DNA of 64,000 nt from JACMLD01 sp963705285 (GCA_963705285.1 OY970066.1:3472001-3536000); one strand, 5' to 3'; positions 46,810 through 55,739 are shown, numbered from the stretch's first letter. Numbers and translations: made by a program. The notes: generated by a model not told the origin, from the sequence alone.

Positions 46810-47760
46810 ATGAAAATCATCTGCATCGGCGAAGCGCTCATAGATATGATTTGCACTGATAAAGGAAGTCCCCTTTCTGCGGGGCAGCATTTTTTAAAAA
46901 AGCCCGGCGGTGCTCCCACCAATGTAGCAGCTGCCATTGCTGCGCTCGGCGGTACGGTTGAACTGGCCGCTAAAGTTGGCAACGATCCGTTTGGCCAGCA
47001 CCTGATTGATGTAATGGAAGCATTTGGCGTGTCTACCAAATGGATGCTCAAAGACAATGACCATTTTACCACCTTTGCCTTTGTATCATTGATGGAAGAT
47101 GGTGAACGCGATTTTGTATTCAACCGCGGTGCAGATGGCCAGCTGAGCCGCCACGAAATAGATGGCATTGATCTGGATGATGTATCGATTATTCATTTTG
47201 GATCTGCCACTGCTTTCCTGCCAGGGCCTTTGCAGATTGCTTACCAGGGATTATTGCAAAAAGCATTGCAGAAAAATATCCTGATCAGCTTCGACCCCAA
47301 TTACCGCCACCTGCTGTTTGGAAAAGATCAGCAGTCGTTTATCGATCAATCGTGGAATTTTTTAAGCGCCTGCCATTTTTTTAAACTGAGCGATGAAGAG
47401 GCCATGCTTATCACCGGCTGCCCCACACTGGCAGATGCAGCAGCCGTGTTGCTAGCAAAAACCAATGCGGTGTTTACCATTACGCTGGGCAAAGAAGGCA
47501 CCCTGCTGGGTTATAACAATGCAACCTCCATTGTACCCAGTATTCCGGTTAAACCTGTAGATACCACCGGCGCGGGCGATGCATTCGTGGGCGCCGTTTT
47601 ATACCAGCTGAGCGATAAAACGCTTACTGCCATCAGCCACCTGTCTTTGCAGCAATGGCAGCTGGTAATTGCCAATGCCAATAAAGCCGGCGCCAGAACC
47701 TGCGAATACATGGGCGCCATGGAAGCTTTCAAACATTTGAACAACCAGATTTTTAATTAA
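46810..47760 (+). CDS. PfkB-family fructokinase
   Basis: A 316-residue ribokinase-fold sugar kinase. Signatures are IICIGEALIDM, the sugar-binding KKPGGAPTNVAAAIAALGG and the C-terminal PVDTTGAGDAFVGAVLYQL with the catalytic Asp. The GGAPxNVA form and the sucrose context point to fructose as substrate, giving fructose-6-phosphate. It lies 17 bp upstream of the amylosucrase-like gene and is probably cotranscribed with it. Confidence 0.92.
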   Translation: MKIICIGEALIDMICTDKGSPLSAGQHFLKKPGGAPTNVAAAIAALGGTVELAAKVGNDPFGQHLIDVMEAFGVSTKWMLKDNDHFTTFAFVSLMEDGERDFVFNRGADGQLSRHEIDGIDLDDVSIIHFGSATAFLPGPLQIAYQGLLQKALQKNILISFDPNYRHLLFGKDQQSFIDQSWNFLSACHFFKLSDEEAMLITGCPTLADAAAVLLAKTNAVFTITLGKEGTLLGYNNATSIVPSIPVKPVDTTGAGDAFVGAVLYQLSDKTLTAISHLSLQQWQLVIANANKAGARTCEYMGAMEAFKHLNNQIFN

Positions 47761-47777
47761 GGTAAACAGCTTGCACC

Positions 47778-49724
47778 GTGTACAATTACAGTCTTCACCA
47801 GCAAATCAATACAGAACTTCAGCAGACAGGAATTGATATAGGACAAAAAGATATTGCATTTTATACGCGCTTTATTGCCAATGCAACCGCTATGCACGCT
47901 TTGTACAATGAACTGTATGGAGAACATCCGCAGAACAAACAGGCCTTTGCGCAACTGCTGCGTACGGTAAGCACGGCGTATATTAACCGCTCTGCAGCAC
48001 TCCGCCAGCGCGATGATGAAAAGCAGGCAAAAGAGCATTGGTTTCTCAGCAATGAAATTACCGGTATGAGCCTGTATACAGACAGGTTTTGCGGCAACTT
48101 GCAACAGCTGGCCCGTAAGCTGGATTACTTTAAAAAACTCGGTGTTAATTTTTTACACCTCATGCCGGTATTTAAAAGTCCGGCAGGTGAAAGCGATGGC
48201 GGTTACGCGGTATCAGATTTCAGAAAGGTGGATGAACGGTTCGGCAGCCTGCATGACCTGCAGGCGCTTCAGCAAAAAATGCAGGATGAAAATATGTTCC
48301 TGATGATTGATATCGTGCTCAATCATACATCTCACCGTCATGCATGGGCGCAGAAAGCAAAAGATGGTGACAAGCAATACCAGGAGTTCTTTTACATGTA
48401 CCCAGACCGGCATATGCCCGACAAATTTGACGCAGCCATGCCCGATATTTTTCCGGAAAGCGCACCCGGCAATTTTACCTGGGTAAAAGAATGCAGCAAA
48501 TGGGTGATGACAGTTTTTCACCAGTATCAGTGGGATTTAAACTATACCAACCCTGCCGTATTGGTGGCCATGCTGGATACTATCTTCTTCTATGCCAACC
48601 TGGGCGTGGATATTTTGCGCATAGATGCGCCCGCCTTTATCTGGAAGGAAGCCGGCACCACCTGCCAGAACTTACCAAAGGCCCATACCATTTTAAGATT
48701 GATAAAACAATGCGTGCAGGTGGCCGCGCCGGGTATGGCGTTATTGGGTGAAGCTATTGTGGCGCCGGCAGCTATCATGAAATATTTTGGCGACGGATTG
48801 TATACCGCCCGTGAATGCGATTTTGCGTACAACGCCACACAAATGGCGCTGCAGTGGGATGCATTGGCTACCGGTGATACACGGGTAATGCTGGCAGCGC
48901 AGCACGAGCTATTGCAAAAACCTTATGGCACATCCTGGATAAATTATACCCGTTGTCACGATGATATTGGACTGGGCTACGATGATTATATGATCCAGAA
49001 TGCCGGTTTCAATGCCTGGGAACACCGGCGTTTCCTGAAAGATTATTACTCCGGCAACTACCCGGCGTCCACAGCACGGGGTGCACTATTTTCCGTGAAT
49101 CCAAAAACACAGGATGCGCGCATCAGCGGCTCACTGGCATCGCTTTGCGGACTTGAAAAGGCATTGCACGACAACAATACACAAGACATAGACACCGCCA
49201 TCAACAAAGTATTGCTGATGCAGGCACACAGTTTTTTTATTGGCGGCATACCCATGATTTTTTATGGCGATGAGCTGGGGTATACCAACGATTACTCTTA
49301 CCTGCAGGACCCCGGTAAAAATTATGACAACCGCTGGATGCACCGGCCCGTTATGGACTGGAATAAAAACAACAATATTGATGTTACAGACACCATTGAA
49401 CAGCGTGTATTTTCGGCTACACAACGGTTGATCAGCATCCGGAAAAGCCTGCCGATGGTAGGGGATTACAAAAACCTCGACTGGCTGTCTCCCCACAATA
49501 TTCATATAGCCGGTTACCTGCGAAGCCTTGGCGATAAGCGCCTGTTTTGCCTGTTTAATTTTGGTAAAGACACCGCGTACCTGACCTGGTACCTTTTTAA
49601 AGAATACGGCAATGCTCCTGCGCAGGTTTATGATTACTGGAAAGAACAGTTGCATACGGTGGGTGAAGACCATGAATTCCTGGTAATGGAACCCTATACT
49701 TTCCTGTTATTGGAACCGCGGTAA
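47778..49724 (+). CDS. Cytoplasmic GH13_4 amylosucrase or sucrose hydrolase
   Basis: A 648-residue enzyme without signal peptide that closely follows Neisseria polysaccharea amylosucrase. An N-terminal helical domain precedes the barrel: SPAGESDGGYAVSDF, DIVLNHTSHRH, nucleophile Asp283 (ILRIDAPAFIW), acid/base Glu325 (LLGEAIVAP), HDD at 394-396 (RCHDDIGLGY), and YTNDYSYLQDPGKNYDNRWMH shortened here to YDNRWMHRP. Amylosucrase numbering is D286/E328/D393, almost the same. The family splits sucrose to fructose plus alpha-1,4-glucan, or hydrolyses it. Together with the fructokinase next door this gives a full sucrose pathway. Which activity dominates cannot be read from the sequence. Confidence 0.9.
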   Translation: MYNYSLHQQINTELQQTGIDIGQKDIAFYTRFIANATAMHALYNELYGEHPQNKQAFAQLLRTVSTAYINRSAALRQRDDEKQAKEHWFLSNEITGMSLYTDRFCGNLQQLARKLDYFKKLGVNFLHLMPVFKSPAGESDGGYAVSDFRKVDERFGSLHDLQALQQKMQDENMFLMIDIVLNHTSHRHAWAQKAKDGDKQYQEFFYMYPDRHMPDKFDAAMPDIFPESAPGNFTWVKECSKWVMTVFHQYQWDLNYTNPAVLVAMLDTIFFYANLGVDILRIDAPAFIWKEAGTTCQNLPKAHTILRLIKQCVQVAAPGMALLGEAIVAPAAIMKYFGDGLYTARECDFAYNATQMALQWDALATGDTRVMLAAQHELLQKPYGTSWINYTRCHDDIGLGYDDYMIQNAGFNAWEHRRFLKDYYSGNYPASTARGALFSVNPKTQDARISGSLASLCGLEKALHDNNTQDIDTAINKVLLMQAHSFFIGGIPMIFYGDELGYTNDYSYLQDPGKNYDNRWMHRPVMDWNKNNNIDVTDTIEQRVFSATQRLISIRKSLPMVGDYKNLDWLSPHNIHIAGYLRSLGDKRLFCLFNFGKDTAYLTWYLFKEYGNAPAQVYDYWKEQLHTVGEDHEFLVMEPYTFLLLEPR

Positions 49725-49747
49725 TTCAAAATGTATTCAATTTGTTT

Positions 49748-49775
49748 CAGCAGGCGCAAATACAGGCCCCTGCTG
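49748..49775 (+). terminator. Weak 7-bp hairpin after the amylosucrase gene
   Basis: CAGCAGG (49748-49754) and CCTGCTG (49769-49775) pair around a 14-nt loop about 25 bp after the stop. There is no T-run; it may be a terminator with low efficiency or chance pairing. Confidence 0.3.
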
Positions 49776-49873
49776 GCTCTTGCAAGGACTATTATTTAAT
49801 TTAACCGCGCTTAATCTTCGGGGAATGAAAATTTATTTATAACTATGCAAGCACGGATAAAGAAGCCTTTGCA

Positions 49874-51067
49874 ATGACGAATAAAGCAGCAGTACACACC
49901 CGCGATGACGCCCCGGCACAACAGTACAAAGTTCCGGCAAGCCTCTCACCCTTTATAAAAGACAATTCAATTGTTGCACGTTCTCCCGGAAGGATTAACC
50001 TGATTGGCGAACATACTGATTACAATAACGGGTTTGTTTTACCAGCCGCTATAGATAAGGCCGCCTATATTGTTATTACACCACGCACTGATAATGAATT
50101 GCACCTCCATGCTGTAGACCTTAATGAACGGTATACCACCACTACAAACAAGCTGGCTAAATCTGCTGATGCATCGTGGCCCAATTATATACTGGGTGTT
50201 ATTGAACAGTTTGCCCTGGCGGGTATTACCATCAATGGTTTTGACGCATCGCTAACGGGCGATATTCCCATTGGCGCCGGTCTGTCTTCATCTGCAGCGG
50301 TAGAGTGTGCGGTGGCACTAGCTATCAATGAACTGTATGGGTGCGGGTTTGATAAATTTACGCTGGTAAAATTATCGCAGAAAGCAGAGAATGAATTTGT
50401 TGGCGTGCAATGCGGTATTATGGATCAGTTTGCCAGTATGTTTGGTAAGCACAACCATGTGATAAGGCTCGATTGCCGGTCGTTGGAATTTGAGTATGTT
50501 CCATTTAATATGGAAGGCATTAAAATTTTATTGCTCGATACCAATGTGAAACATTCGCTAGCGTCCTCTGAATACAATGTACGTCGCAAGCAATGCGAAA
50601 CAGGAGTGGCCTGGATACAACGCCACGTACCTACTGTAAAAAGCCTGCGCGATGCCACGCCTGAAATGCTCGACAAATACGTACTGCCCGATGATATGTT
50701 AATTTACCAGCGTTGTAAATACGTGGTAGAAGAGAACAACCGCTTGCTGGCAGCCTGCCATGATCTGGAAAAAGGCAACATACCCGCGTTTGGTGCCAGG
50801 ATGTTTGAAACTCATTATGGGTTGAGCAAGTTGTATGAAGTGAGTTGCCCCGAACTTGATTTTTTGGTAACGCATGTGCAGGACAATCCGGCGGTGCTGG
50901 GTGCGCGTATGATGGGCGGCGGGTTTGGTGGTTGTACCATCAACCTGGTAAAAGAAGAAGCAATTGATGAACTGGTGGCAGAGACCACCATTGCTTATAA
51001 GAAGGCGATGAATAAAACGCTTAAGGCACATGTGGCCAAAATTGAAAGCGGAAGCAACTTGTTGTAA
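49874..51067 (+). CDS. galK: Galactokinase
   Basis: A 397-residue GHMP-family kinase that makes galactose-1-phosphate from galactose and ATP. All signatures are present: the galactokinase motif SPGRINLIGEHTDYNNGFVL, the ATP loop PIGAGLSSSAAVECAVA, the catalytic Asp region GVQCGIMDQFASMFGK and the C-terminal GARMMGGGFGGCTI. The other Leloir genes are not in the window. It may belong to the sucrose cassette (for raffinose-type sugars) or simply be its neighbour; the 149-bp gap before it leaves this open. Confidence 0.95.
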   Translation: MTNKAAVHTRDDAPAQQYKVPASLSPFIKDNSIVARSPGRINLIGEHTDYNNGFVLPAAIDKAAYIVITPRTDNELHLHAVDLNERYTTTTNKLAKSADASWPNYILGVIEQFALAGITINGFDASLTGDIPIGAGLSSSAAVECAVALAINELYGCGFDKFTLVKLSQKAENEFVGVQCGIMDQFASMFGKHNHVIRLDCRSLEFEYVPFNMEGIKILLLDTNVKHSLASSEYNVRRKQCETGVAWIQRHVPTVKSLRDATPEMLDKYVLPDDMLIYQRCKYVVEENNRLLAACHDLEKGNIPAFGARMFETHYGLSKLYEVSCPELDFLVTHVQDNPAVLGARMMGGGFGGCTINLVKEEAIDELVAETTIAYKKAMNKTLKAHVAKIESGSNLL

Positions 51068-51077
51068 GGCGTAGGAA

Positions 51078-51105
51078 GTTAATAATTAATAATTAATAAT
51101 TAAGA
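51078..51105 (+). repeat. Heptad tract T8a: four units
   Basis: TTAATAA three times, then TTAAGAA, in one register, 10 bp after the galactokinase stop. Confidence 0.7.
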
Positions 51106-51156
51106 ATTTAAACTCTTTTAGTGCGCTGCTTATATTTTCATGTGGGTTACTCAACA

Positions 51157-51184
51157 ATTCAAAATTTAAAATTTACAATTCAAA
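51157..51184. repeat. Heptad tract T8b: four units
   Basis: ATTCAAA, ATTTAAA, ATTTACA and ATTCAAA in one register, between T8a and T9 in the galK-esterase gap. Confidence 0.65.
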
Positions 51185-51199
51185 ATAAATTTATCCTTT

Positions 51200-51290
51200 C
51201 AACACTCAACACTCAACACTCAACACTCAACACACAACACTCACCACAGAACACTCACCACAGAACACTCACCACTCACCACTCAACACA
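51200..51290 (-). repeat. Heptad tract T9: thirteen perfect units ending at a stop codon
   Basis: Thirteen heptamers of form SAMCACW (CAACACT, CACCACA, GAACACT and similar) in unbroken register over exactly 91 bp. The tract ends at base 51290, directly before the stop codon of the esterase gene (51291-51293, minus strand). CACCACA-GAACACT pairs are repeated twice, showing duplication of two-unit blocks. On the esterase sense strand the units are G/T-rich (GTGTTGA type). Confidence 0.93.
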
Positions 51291-52133
51291 TCACTTCCTC
51301 CCTTGGTCAAAAAATTTTCTAAAAAACAATAACTGGTAATCGATGCTGTTTCTCCAATACACTGCATTGTGTATGCCGGGTCTTTCTGCATAATCATGTT
51401 CAATGCGCAACGACAGCAATTTCTGGTGCAGGTTGCGGTTAGGCAGTATCAAAAAATCATAGATCCCGCAATCGATGGTGAGTTTTAATTCCCTGTTTTT
51501 TAAACTGTCAATTACATTGATGACAGAATTTTTTTTAAGGTTGGCGGCATTCACGGTGCTGTCGCCAAAAAGGGCTTTAAAATTCATGCCTTTCGGAAAG
51601 AAATTCAGGTCCACCAACCCGCTGATAGAGCCGGCGGCGCCAAAAATATCTTTGTGCCTTATGGCAAGGTACAGTGCGCCATGTCCGCCCATGCTCAAAC
51701 CCGTAATGGCACGATGTGCCCTGTCTTTATACGTGTTGTAACTGCTGTCTATATGGTTAACCAGCTCAGTGGCGGTAAAGGTTTCATACCGCACGGTAGA
51801 ATCTGCCGGGCTGTTGATGTACCAGCTGCCATAGCCACCATCGGGGCAAACAATGACCAGCTGCATTTCATCTGCTTTGCTTTTTAGCTGGGGCGCAACC
51901 AGTAACCAGCGTGCATAATTGCCCGCATAACCGTGCAGTAAATAAAGTACGGGGTAGGGCTGGCTTGATTTTTTATACGCGTTTGGCGTAATGACCACGC
52001 ATTTAACGGTCTTCTGCATGGCGCTGCTGTAAACGGAAATGGTGTCTACATTGCCTGCACGTACTGTACTACCAAAAACAGCAAAACAAAAAATAGTTAT
52101 GATCCATTGTTTCATGCGCCTTTTTCTTTTCAT
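51291..52133 (-). CDS. Secreted esterase, CE1/esterase D-like
   Basis: A 280-residue alpha/beta hydrolase with signal peptide (ending near STVRAG). Features: YPVLYLLHGYAGN (oxyanion region), CPDGGYGSWYINSP, the nucleophile elbow ITGLSMGGHGALYLA, and the His in ERPGIHNAVYWR near the C-terminus. It belongs to the esterase D/putative tributyrin esterase group, which also contains acetyl- and feruloyl-xylan esterases. A natural ester substrate is not obvious. Starts at 52133 or six codons later (MKQWIITIF) are both possible. Confidence 0.87.
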   Translation of the reverse strand: MKRKRRMKQWIITIFCFAVFGSTVRAGNVDTISVYSSAMQKTVKCVVITPNAYKKSSQPYPVLYLLHGYAGNYARWLLVAPQLKSKADEMQLVIVCPDGGYGSWYINSPADSTVRYETFTATELVNHIDSSYNTYKDRAHRAITGLSMGGHGALYLAIRHKDIFGAAGSISGLVDLNFFPKGMNFKALFGDSTVNAANLKKNSVINVIDSLKNRELKLTIDCGIYDFLILPNRNLHQKLLSLRIEHDYAERPGIHNAVYWRNSIDYQLLFFRKFFDQGRK

Positions 52134-52444
52134 AAAAATAGGGAAGATGTCTGATCCCTGATTTTATTATGCCTGATTTGTTTCAGCAGGTGTATACTTC
52201 TGGTCTTCGGTCTTACGGATAATCAAAGAATGCAGTCTGATTGTTCCATCATCACAACCACTAGCAACTCCGTTTCATCAACGCGTGCCTAGCCACCGTC
52301 TGACCTCCCGGTCTGACGGCCTACGAGATTTGCCGGTCTTAACGGAGCATCAGTCCCTTGCCGCGGTGATTAAAATTATTTTGCTATTCCAAAACACCTT
52401 ATTAATTTTGATATCAAATTAATATCATTTTAAATTAACGCAAT
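52134..52444. other. 311-bp divergent intergenic region
   Basis: Lies between the esterase (leftward) and SPFH (rightward) genes. It contains a hairpin with one mismatch at 52296-52319 (CCGTCTGACC, loop TCCC, GGTCTGACGG), the SPFH promoter at 52380-52410 and the palindrome TTTGATATCAAA just after it. No gene seen. Confidence 0.6.
52380..52410 (+). promoter_or_regulatory. Bacteroidota promoter of the SPFH gene
   Basis: TTTG (52380-52383), 19-bp spacer, TAATTTTG (52403-52410). Both elements and the spacing match the Bacteroidota -33/-7 consensus. The predicted start of transcription is near 52417, giving a leader of about 28 nt to the ATG at 52445. The palindrome TTTGATATCAAA overlaps the -7 box. 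Confidence 0.7.
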
Positions 52445-53323
52445 ATGGAAAAAGATTTGAAACCAATGTCGGGCTACCTGGCATTGATATTAGCCGTCGG
52501 TTCATTTGCAGGCGCTGTATTTTGTTTTGTTGCTGGTATGGGCGCTGGTGATTCATCCAATACTGGCGTGATACTGTTGGCGGGTTTATTGATTGTGTTG
52601 TCTGTATTTTTGTTCAAGGGCGTAATGGTTGTAAACCCCAACCACGCCAGGGTGTGTACTTTTTTTGGTAAATATGTGGGCACGGTAAAAGATAATGGGT
52701 TGCTGTGGGTAAACCCATTCTATTCCAGCTATCGTATTACGCTGAGATCGCAAAACCTCAACGGCCAGCAACTTAAAGTAAATGATAAAATGGGTAACCC
52801 CATTGAAATTGCCGCTGTTATTGTTTGGCAGGTAAAGGATACTTACAAGGCATCTTTTGAGGTGGCCGATTTTCAGCAATATGTGGGCATACAGAGCGAG
52901 GCGGCGGTACGCCACCTGGCTACCAGTTGCCCGTACGACCAGATGGAAGATGCGCAGGCTGAGATAACGCTGCGCGACGGTGGCGAAAAAGTAAACGACA
53001 TGCTGGAGCTTGAGCTTACCGAAAGGCTGGCACCTGCTGGTATTTTAATCAAAGAAGCACGCATCAGTCACCTGGCATATGCACCCGAGATTGCAGGCGC
53101 TATGTTGCAACGCCAGCAGGCTACCGCCATTGTAGCAGCCCGTTTTAAAATTGTGGAAGGTGCAGTGGGCATGGTTGAACTGGCACTGGAAATGCTGAGC
53201 AAAAAGAATATTGTAAACCTGGATGAAGAACGCAAAGCCGCTATGGTTAGTAACCTGATGGTGGTATTGTGCGGCGAGAAAGCGGCAACACCGGTGTTGA
53301 ATACCGGTACGCTCTACCAGTAA
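52445..53323 (+). CDS. SPFH/band-7 domain membrane protein
   Basis: A 292-residue protein with two N-terminal membrane segments (residues about 12-35 and 44-62) followed by an SPFH/prohibitin domain: VVNPNHARVCTFFGKYVGTV, MGNPIEIAAVIVWQVKDTY, and GILIKEARISHLAYAPEIAGAMLQRQQA. Members form membrane microdomain scaffolds and regulate membrane proteases. It is followed 29 bp later by a ribbon-helix-helix gene, an arrangement I recall from other Bacteroidota, which hints at a linked function or autoregulation. Confidence 0.93.
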   Translation: MEKDLKPMSGYLALILAVGSFAGAVFCFVAGMGAGDSSNTGVILLAGLLIVLSVFLFKGVMVVNPNHARVCTFFGKYVGTVKDNGLLWVNPFYSSYRITLRSQNLNGQQLKVNDKMGNPIEIAAVIVWQVKDTYKASFEVADFQQYVGIQSEAAVRHLATSCPYDQMEDAQAEITLRDGGEKVNDMLELELTERLAPAGILIKEARISHLAYAPEIAGAMLQRQQATAIVAARFKIVEGAVGMVELALEMLSKKNIVNLDEERKAAMVSNLMVVLCGEKAATPVLNTGTLYQ

Positions 53324-53352
53324 AACACATTCATGTATAAAAGCGGGTGCGC

Positions 53353-53538
53353 ATGGCAGATAAAAAAAGTTTTGTGCTAAGGATTGATGAAGACGTGTAT
53401 AAACTGCTGGAGCGATGGGCGGCAGATGATTTCCGCAGTGTAAACGGGCAGATAGAATGGATCATCAACCAGCAACTAAAAGAGGCAGGCCGTTTAAAAA
53501 CGGGAAAAGAACCCAATGCCGGTAAGTCAAAAAAATAA
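53353..53538 (+). CDS. Small ribbon-helix-helix (Arc-like) DNA-binding protein
   Basis: A 61-residue protein whose first 45 residues read as a ribbon-helix-helix: strand KSFVLRIDEDVYKLLERWAA, then DDFRSVNGQIEWIINQQL. This RxDxxxYxLLxxWAxDxxRSVNGQIE pattern is that of Arc-type proteins. The tail is Lys-rich and disordered. It directly follows the SPFH gene and may repress that operon or bind elsewhere. An ATG at 53353 is used; a GTG two codons before is possible. Confidence 0.85.
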   Translation: MADKKSFVLRIDEDVYKLLERWAADDFRSVNGQIEWIINQQLKEAGRLKTGKEPNAGKSKK

Positions 53539-53611
53539 TAGCTGCGGGCCGCAAGGATTACTGCTGGTTGCTTGTGTGTTAGTAAAAGCAGTGCAGCATA
53601 CAGTGCATTAA

Positions 53612-53650
53612 AATAAAAAGCGTTTCATTTTTTATGAAACGCTTTTTATT
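53612..53650. terminator. Perfect 17-bp two-way terminator
   Basis: AATAAAAAGCGTTTCAT (53612-53628) pairs without mismatch with ATGAAACGCTTTTTATT (53634-53650) around TTTTT. The A and T tracts at the stem base serve as U-tracts on either strand. It separates the convergent SPFH-RHH operon and isocitrate dehydrogenase gene. Confidence 0.9.
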
Positions 53651-53665
53651 TGTTATCAGCAATGT

Positions 53666-54898
53666 TTATTTCAGTTTTTTCTGCAGGTTCTTGTCAATGG
53701 CTTCCAGGAACTCTTCGGTATACAGAAAATGATCACCGTGTTTTACTTTATTGCCGTGTACGCAAACGGCCAGGTCTTTGGTCATTTTACCTTCTTCTAC
53801 CGTTTCAATACAAACTGCTTCCAACGCATTGGCGAAGTCAATCAGTGTTTGATTGCCATCCAGTTTACCACGAAATGCCAGTCCGCGCGTCCAAGCAAAA
53901 ATAGAAGCAATGGGGTTGGTAGAGGTGGGTTTGCCAGCCTGGTGATCGCGGTAGTGGCGGGTAACGGTGCCGTGTGCAGCCTCTGCTTCCATGGTTTGTC
54001 CATCGGGGGTAACCAGTACTGAAGTCATAAGACCCAGGCTGCCGAATCCTTGTGCCACGGTATCGCTTTGTACATCGCCATCGTAATTTTTACAGGCCCA
54101 TACAAAATTGCCATTCCATTTTAAGGCGCTGGCCACCATGTCATCAATCAGGCGGTGTTCATACACAATACCGGCGCCATCAAAAGCAGTTTTAAATTCA
54201 TTGTCAAATATCTCCTGGAAGATATCTTTAAAACGGCCATCATATTTTTTAAGAATGGTGTTTTTGGTAGAAAGATACAGCGGCCATTTTTTGCTGAGCG
54301 CCATATTAAAACAGCTGCGGGCAAAACCCATGATGCTTTCATCGGTATTGTACATACTCATGGCCACACCATCGCCTTTAAAATTAAATACTTCAAAGGT
54401 TTGTGGTTCGCCACCGCCTTCTGGTGTAAAGGTCATGGTAAGCTTTCCCTTTCCTTTGATAACGGTATCGGTTGCGCGATACTGATCACCAAAGGCATGA
54501 CGGCCAACAATAATGGGGGCTGTCCAGTTGGTTACCAGGCGGGGAATATTTTTAATAACAATGGGCTCGCGAAAAACGGTACCGTCCAGTATATTGCGGA
54601 TGGTGCCATTGGGGCTCTTCCACATTTGTTTCAGGTTAAATTCTTTTACCCTGGCTTCATCTGGTGTAATGGTAGCACATTTGATACCCACACCATATTG
54701 TTTAATGGCATTGGCAGCGTCAACGGTTACCTTATCATCTGTTTTATCACGGTATTCCATGCCCAGATCATAATACTTGATGTCAATATCCAGGTAGGGA
54801 AGTATCAGTTTGTCTTTAATGAATTTCCATATAATCCTTGTCATTTCATCGCCATCCAGTTCAACCACCGGGTTGGCTACTTTAATCTTTTGCGCCAT
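53666..54898 (-). CDS. icd: NADP-dependent isocitrate dehydrogenase, eukaryote-like dimeric type
   Basis: A 410-residue TCA-cycle enzyme oxidising isocitrate to 2-oxoglutarate. It is of the IDH1/IDH2-like type: VVELDGDEMTRIIWKFIK, KSPNGTIRNILDGTVFREPI (isocitrate site), HAFGDQYRATD, YDGDVQSD (metal Asp residues) and EAEAAHGTVTRHYR (NADP site). An in-frame extension upstream (to 54958) looks like leader sequence, so the ATG at 54898 is used. A TAGGTTTG box lies 28 bp upstream and a strong terminator follows. Confidence 0.96.
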   Translation of the reverse strand: MAQKIKVANPVVELDGDEMTRIIWKFIKDKLILPYLDIDIKYYDLGMEYRDKTDDKVTVDAANAIKQYGVGIKCATITPDEARVKEFNLKQMWKSPNGTIRNILDGTVFREPIVIKNIPRLVTNWTAPIIVGRHAFGDQYRATDTVIKGKGKLTMTFTPEGGGEPQTFEVFNFKGDGVAMSMYNTDESIMGFARSCFNMALSKKWPLYLSTKNTILKKYDGRFKDIFQEIFDNEFKTAFDGAGIVYEHRLIDDMVASALKWNGNFVWACKNYDGDVQSDTVAQGFGSLGLMTSVLVTPDGQTMEAEAAHGTVTRHYRDHQAGKPTSTNPIASIFAWTRGLAFRGKLDGNQTLIDFANALEAVCIETVEEGKMTKDLAVCVHGNKVKHGDHFLYTEEFLEAIDKNLQKKLK

Positions 54899-54925
54899 GG
54901 TTAAGTGTTTGTTTAAAGTGAGTGG

Positions 54926-54933
54926 CAAACCTA
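54926..54933 (-). promoter_or_regulatory. -7 box TAGGTTTG for icd
   Basis: TAGGTTTG on the minus strand fits TAnnTTTG and lies 27 bp upstream of the icd start codon. The -33 region has only a partial match (TTGATG). Confidence 0.55.
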
Positions 54934-55145
54934 CATAATTTGATGGATTTTTCATCAACCCGGTACAGATTGATCATCCAGGGCTGAAATAGCATCTTAT
55001 GCACCAGCAGGCAAACATGCAGATTTTACCGGTAAACGTTAGGATGCCCATATTTGCAAAGCTGTTTATTTTAATGCGCTTTCTGTGGTAATTTTTTTTA
55101 ACTTTAATTACTTTGGATACATACGCGCTGAGAAATCATATAACC

Positions 55146-55718
55146 ATGCAAAACTTGTATGCATATATCAGGCAGTTTGCCGACGTATCGCCGGAAGAGT
55201 TTGACCAGATGGCCAAACACCTGGAAACGATACAATGCGATAAGAAGCATATCCTTACTTCAAAAGGGCAGGTTGAAAAAAATGTGTACATTATCCATAA
55301 AGGATTGGTCAGAAAATTCTTTTATAAGAATAAGACTGAAATTATTACCCAGCTTGCCAAAGAAAGCGACCTAGTTTGTTCATCAGTATCATTCCTTTCT
55401 CAGAAACCTTCAGATTATGTGGTGGAAACACTCGAGCCCTGCACGTTATTTGCATTGAGTTACGACAACCTGCAAAAAATGTACAGCTGGGGGCATCATA
55501 TGAACAGGCTGGGGCGGCTTATTACCCTCGATTGGCTGTTACAGAAGGAAATCTGGGAGCACGACAGGCTGCGCCACCAGCCCCGTGAGCGGTTTATAAG
55601 GTTTATGAATGAAAACAGTGAACTGGTGCAGCGGGTACAACAGAAATACCTTGCGTCCTATCTCAATATGAAGCCCGAGACCTTTAGCAGGTATAAACAT
55701 TTATTAAGGGGTCATTAA
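55146..55718 (+). CDS. Crp/Fnr-family regulator (first of a tandem pair)
   Basis: A 190-residue protein with a cyclic-nucleotide-binding-like beta-roll (about 30-120; KKHILTSKGQVEKNVYIIHKG) and a short C-terminal helix-turn-helix (QQKYLASYLNMKPETFSRYKHLL) typical of Bacteroidota Crp/Fnr proteins. The residues that bind cAMP in Crp are not conserved and there are no Fnr iron-sulfur cysteines, so the signal is unknown. The ATG at 55146 is preferred over an upstream TTG. The paralogous gene begins 21 bp downstream. Confidence 0.9.
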   Translation: MQNLYAYIRQFADVSPEEFDQMAKHLETIQCDKKHILTSKGQVEKNVYIIHKGLVRKFFYKNKTEIITQLAKESDLVCSSVSFLSQKPSDYVVETLEPCTLFALSYDNLQKMYSWGHHMNRLGRLITLDWLLQKEIWEHDRLRHQPRERFIRFMNENSELVQRVQQKYLASYLNMKPETFSRYKHLLRGH

Positions 55719-55739
55719 TACAAACGCTATTGTTTCATC

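Noticed and set aside
52405..52420. Palindrome TTTGATATCAAA as an operator of the SPFH gene
   Set aside because: It is A/T-rich and overlaps the -7 box; the RHH protein could bind it, but with one copy and no comparison it is not supportable as a separate claim.
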